DNA of 7,770 nucleotides from Acidobacteriota bacterium (lineage in GTDB: Bacteria > Acidobacteriota > Terriglobia > Terriglobales > Acidobacteriaceae). The stretch is from positions 1 through 7,770 of the forward strand of contig JAJYAE010000211.1 of NCBI GenBank assembly GCA_021779695.1, in the 5' to 3' direction. A model generated the notes under the pieces. The model was given only the letters and a program-made list of their open reading frames with translations, ran no database searches and was not told the DNA's origin. Both the position numbers and the translations under genes were made by a program. Below, in pieces: positions 5,321-7,770 of the stretch; the first letter of the stretch is position 1, and each line of letters begins with the position of its first letter.

Positions 5321-6253
5321 ATGAAAAGCTTGCGGCTCATCCTGATTGCGACGCTAATGGCCCTGCCCTTATCTGTGGCTGCCAATGCACAGATTGGAAT
5401 TGGAATTGGGATCGGCATTGGACCTGCGGTCGTCCCTGTACCTGTCGATGATGGTCCGCCGGTTTGCGATTGGGGCTATTACCCCTATTACCCCTACGGA
5501 TGCGCGCCCTATGGCTACTATGGGTCGAACTGGTTTGTTAATGGCGCCTTTATCGGGGCCGGCCCGTGGCTAGGCTTCGGTTGGGGCCCGAGCTGGGGTT
5601 GGGGCGGCTGGGGCTGGGGCGGTTGGGGTGGCTGGGGCTGGGGGGACGATGACGGCTGGGGCCGAGGTGGCTGGGGCCGGGACGGCTGGGGTGGCGGTGG
5701 CTGGGGCGACCGTGGTGGTGGCTGGGGCTACGGCAATCGCGGAGGCTACAACCGATTTGGCAACAGCAACGGCTATAACCGGTTCGGTAACACGAACGGC
5801 TACAACCGGTTCGGCAATCGGGGCGCATTTAGCGGCGGTCCCATCCGTTCCGGGAACGGTGTGCAAGCTCGGGGACCAAACGGCGGTGGATTCCGCGGTG
5901 CTTACCCAGGCGGACGCGTGAATGGCTTCGGAGGTAACCGCTTTGGCGGTGGGAATGCCTTCCAGGGTGGGCATGTGAATTCATTCCAGGGTGGTGGGTT
6001 CCGGGGTGGAAACTACGGTGGCGCCCGGGGTGGAGCATTTAACGGCGGCGGCTTCCGTGGCGGGAACTTTGGCGGCGGCGGCTTCCACGGCGGCGGCGGG
6101 TTCCATGGCGGCAGCTTCGGTGGCGGTGGGTTCCACGGCGGCGGTGGCGGCGGCGGCTTCCATGGCGGTGGCGGTGGATTCCACGGCGGCGGTGGCGGCT
6201 TCCACGGTGGCGGTGGCGGCGGCTTCCATGGTGGTGGCGGTGGACGCCGATAA
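5321..6253 (+). CDS. Secreted Gly/Trp/His-rich repeat protein
   Basis: Function unknown; 310 aa from ATG 5321, which has a strong AGGAGG 5 nt upstream. Residues 1-23 are a Sec signal (MKSLRLILIATLMALPLSVAANA, cleavage after ANA; shown as MKSLR, then a hydrophobic core). The mature protein is modular: a GIGIGIGIG start (25-34), a Tyr/Pro-rich head with C49 and C61 and a NGAFIGAGPW motif, a Trp-Gly block (88-135, 13 Trp), three 9-residue repeats GYNRFGN plus two residues (142-168), a Gly/Arg/Asn-rich middle, and seven FHGG units with 2-6 extra glycines (255-303), ending GRR. There is no catalytic motif. Such composition suggests a structural, adhesive or metal-binding surface protein; the seven histidines make metal binding possible. 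It is monocistronic, convergent with murG, with a terminator 21 nt after the stop. Confidence 0.82.
   Translation: MKSLRLILIATLMALPLSVAANAQIGIGIGIGIGPAVVPVPVDDGPPVCDWGYYPYYPYGCAPYGYYGSNWFVNGAFIGAGPWLGFGWGPSWGWGGWGWGGWGGWGWGDDDGWGRGGWGRDGWGGGGWGDRGGGWGYGNRGGYNRFGNSNGYNRFGNTNGYNRFGNRGAFSGGPIRSGNGVQARGPNGGGFRGAYPGGRVNGFGGNRFGGGNAFQGGHVNSFQGGGFRGGNYGGARGGAFNGGGFRGGNFGGGGFHGGGGFHGGSFGGGGFHGGGGGGGFHGGGGGFHGGGGGFHGGGGGGFHGGGGGRR
5583..5727 (+). repeat. G-run array in the Trp-Gly block
   Basis: TGG GGN (Trp-Gly) codons give 13 runs of four or more G in 145 nt; eight fall within 5583-5645, the last being six G. With spacers of mostly 2-8 nt in the first part, this fits the G-quadruplex pattern on the coding strand and in the mRNA. 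Confidence 0.7.
5744..5824 (+). repeat. Three tandem 27-bp repeats (GYNRFGN units)
   Basis: Three adjacent 27-bp units encode GYNRFGNSN, GYNRFGNTN and GYNRFGNRG. The first seven residues are identical in all three while several third codon positions differ (cga/cgg, ttt/ttc, ggc/ggt, tac/tat, aac/aat). The protein motif is therefore kept although the DNA has drifted. Confidence 0.9.
6083..6244 (+). repeat. Phe-His-Gly repeat tract (GGC/GGT-rich)
   Basis: Seven FHGG units with glycine runs of variable length, encoded mostly by GGC, GGT and a few GGA/GGG codons. His positions are 256, 262, 272, 281, 288, 295 and 303. The variable unit length is what replication slippage would produce, so copy number may vary between strains. 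Confidence 0.88.
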
Positions 6254-6274
6254 TCCCGAATCAAGAAATGGGTG

Positions 6275-6310
6275 GGCCTGCTTGCAATGCGAGCAGGCCT
6301 TCTTCTTTTC
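6275..6310 (+). terminator. Intrinsic terminator between the repeat protein and murG
   Basis: An 11-bp stem pairs GGCCTGCTTGC (6275-6285) with GCGAGCAGGCC (6289-6299), one T-G pair, loop AAT, followed by TTCTTCTTTTCT. It ends the plus-strand transcript. On the minus strand the stem is followed by a modest T-containing stretch, so it may also stop murG transcripts arriving from the right. Confidence 0.88.
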
Positions 6311-6349
6311 TGTTCGGGTCGAAGGGTCGAAGCGCGATCACGGGTCCAG

Positions 6350-7444
6350 CTAAGCCATGCCGTGGGCGGAGGCGATTTGCGCCAGACGAGTCGCAATGCG
6401 CTCCGCGGCATCGGGGTGGGCCTGCTTCGCGGCGGCTTGGCTCATGACCGCCAGTGTTTGAGGCGAGGTGAGCAGCGGAACGAGAGCTTGCAAAAGGTTA
6501 TCTGGAGCAGCGAGTGCATCCTCCCGCAGCAAAGCAGCTGCGCCGGCGTCCACCATGGATTCAGCATTGCGGAGCTGATGGTTGTCTGCGGCGGCGGCGA
6601 AGGGGATGAGCAGAGCGGGCTTGGCGGCAGCGGCGAGTTCCGCCACAGTGGAAGCGCCACTGCGCGCCATGACGAGATGGGCCCTTGCAAAACGAGCGGG
6701 CATATCGTCGAGAAACGGGAGCACCTGCCAGCGTGCCGGATCGGCGCCGCATTGTGCAAAGGCAGCTTGCGTGGACTCGAAGTGCCGTGCACCGCACTGG
6801 TGCAGCAAAGTGAGCCCTGGCACAGCCTTGAACAAAGCATCAGCAACCAGCGGAAGGGTCTGGTTAAAGAGCCGTGCGCCCTGGGAGCCTCCGAAGACGA
6901 GCAGATGCGGCGGAGACGGAGGAGGCGGATCGATGCTGAAAAATTCCGGCCGGACAGGAATACCTGTGACCTCGGCGTGGCGGAACCAGCGCGTTGCAGC
7001 GGGAAAATTAACGGCTGCCGCCTGGACTCTTTTGCCGATCAGGCGGTTGGCAAGACCAGGCATCGCGTTGGGCTCAAAGGCCATGGTGGGAAGCCTCAGC
7101 AGCAAGGCGGCCGCCATGGCTGGTCCCGATGCGTAGCCGCCCACTCCAAAAACAACCTGGGGCTGGAAATCATGGATCATCTGACGACAGGCGATGATGC
7201 TGCGTGGCAAGTCAGAAAGCGTGCGGAGGCGCGTGGCGAGAGAGACGCGATTGAGTGGTCCCACTTGAATGAGCTTCAATGGAAAGCCGGCAGCGGGCAC
7301 CAGCCGGTTTTCCATGCCGCGGGAGGTGCCGACGAAGAGAACTTCAGCCTGGAACCTGGAGACGAGCTCACCCGCTACAGCGAGCGCCGGGATGATGTGT
7401 CCGCCGGTACCGCCGCCGGCAATCAGGACGCGCAATTGGGGCAC
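6350..7444 (-). CDS. murG: UDP-GlcNAc:undecaprenyl-PP-MurNAc-pentapeptide GlcNAc transferase MurG
   Basis: Peripheral membrane GT28 glycosyltransferase that converts lipid I to lipid II on the inner face of the cytoplasmic membrane. The start chosen is GTG 7444, preceded by AAAGGTGAT; this puts the family's LIAGGGTGGHI loop at residues 7-17. An ATG at 7525 would add 27 residues without homologous look and without a ribosome site. Length is 364 aa, close to E. coli MurG (355). Other landmarks: GVGGYASGP (100-108), FEPNAMPGLANRLIG (123-137, where E. coli has HEQN), FGGSQGAR (184-191), MARSGASTVAEL (259-270) and the donor-site segment ADNHQLRNAE (286-295). It lies 130 nt after ftsW in the same direction. 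After it the cluster is broken by convergent genes and a terminator. Confidence 0.97.
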   Translation of the reverse strand: MPQLRVLIAGGGTGGHIIPALAVAGELVSRFQAEVLFVGTSRGMENRLVPAAGFPLKLIQVGPLNRVSLATRLRTLSDLPRSIIACRQMIHDFQPQVVFGVGGYASGPAMAAALLLRLPTMAFEPNAMPGLANRLIGKRVQAAAVNFPAATRWFRHAEVTGIPVRPEFFSIDPPPPSPPHLLVFGGSQGARLFNQTLPLVADALFKAVPGLTLLHQCGARHFESTQAAFAQCGADPARWQVLPFLDDMPARFARAHLVMARSGASTVAELAAAAKPALLIPFAAAADNHQLRNAESMVDAGAAALLREDALAAPDNLLQALVPLLTSPQTLAVMSQAAAKQAHPDAAERIATRLAQIASAHGMA

Positions 7445-7574
7445 GGGATCACCTTTCGAAGCTTGGGACGCGGCACGAGGCAGCGCGCAACACGGTCCGC
7501 CCACATGGATCGAAGATTGCCCCATCGTAGCAAATCGGCGTGATTAATCTGCAGAGGCGCGCGGACACGGGGAG

Positions 7575-7770
7575 TCATTCAACCTGGCGGGAGATATTCA
7601 GCAGAATACCGATACTGGCGAGGGTGCAAAAGATGGAAGTGCCCCCGGAAGAGATCAGCGGCAAAGGGATTCCTTTGGTAGGAAGAAGCGAGAGCACGAC
7701 GCTGATATTGAAAAAGGCTTGCAGGAGGATTGCCGTTGTGATGCCGAAAGCGACGAGACGGCCGAAGGGA
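7575..7770 (-). CDS. ftsW: C-terminal end of FtsW (SEDS septal glycan polymerase), 5' part outside the window
   Basis: Polytopic SEDS-family peptidoglycan polymerase that works with its cognate penicillin-binding protein at the septum. The last 64 residues are seen, ending SRQVE and a TGA at 7575-7577. They hold a membrane segment ([17 protein letters not shown], then ISVVLSLLP), the signature [15 protein letters not shown] (31-45 of the fragment) and the final membrane segment ([15 protein letters not shown]). FtsW rather than RodA is favoured by the position directly upstream of murG. The usual LISYGG has Ser in place of Tyr here. Confidence 0.93.
   Translation of the reverse strand, partial: PFGRLVAFGITTAILLQAFFNISVVLSLLPTKGIPLPLISSGGTSIFCTLASIGILLNISRQVE

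Noticed and set aside
6013..6411. Proline-rich 132-aa frame on the minus strand
   Set aside because: It is the reverse complement of the Gly/His repeat codons and has no start signal of its own.
7445..7525. N-terminal extension of MurG to the ATG at 7525
   Set aside because: No ribosome site before that ATG and the added residues do not look like MurG, whereas GTG 7444 has AAGGTGAT at proper spacing.
6272..7543. 423-aa open frame on the plus strand
   Set aside because: Antisense to a complete murG and starting inside the terminator stem; no domain resemblance.

Overview
The window is a stretch of a bacterial division and cell-wall (dcw) gene cluster, read mainly on the minus strand and interrupted in two places by genes that are not normally part of it. 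In transcription order, right to left, the cluster genes are the 3' end of ftsW, murG, murC and ftsQ (open at the left edge). The host is a high-GC, Gram-negative-type bacterium. The ftsW-murG-murC-ftsQ order, the glycine-rich secreted proteins and the protein sequences are all compatible with Acidobacteriota (Terriglobia-like). That assignment is an inference from memory of such genomes, not something the sequence proves.

Layout from left to right: 1-1208 (-) ftsQ, with a POTRA domain and an unusually long Pro/Ala/Ser/Lys-rich tail that continues beyond base 1. 1209-1372 is a spacer with a GC-rich hairpin and a -10-like box. 1373-2812 (-) is a Tat-exported glycoside hydrolase of family GH30 with both catalytic glutamates, lying between murC and ftsQ and apparently carrying its own promoter. 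2921-4288 (-) is a complete murC. 4289-4515 is a divergent spacer. 4516-4986 (+) and 5321-6253 (+) are two secreted low-complexity proteins: one has a WXXGXW motif and Asp-rich runs, the other Trp-Gly, Tyr-Asn-Arg-Phe-Gly-Asn and Phe-His-Gly repeats. Each is followed by a clear intrinsic terminator (5012-5055 and 6275-6310). 6350-7444 (-) is a complete murG, convergent with the second repeat protein. 7575-7770 (-) is the C-terminal end of ftsW.

How the genes fit together: MurG makes lipid II, MurC adds L-Ala to UDP-MurNAc, FtsW polymerises septal glycan, and FtsQ links the septal synthase complex to the divisome. The two plus-strand genes break the murG-murC link, so murC and everything downstream must be transcribed from a promoter in or near 4289-4515 or further inside the cluster. 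The GH30 enzyme and the two repeat proteins all carry export signals, so the inserted genes share an envelope or extracellular destination. No mobile element, integrase, tRNA, rRNA or CRISPR array was seen. Both edge-truncated genes, ftsQ and ftsW, were recovered by reading the minus strand directly.
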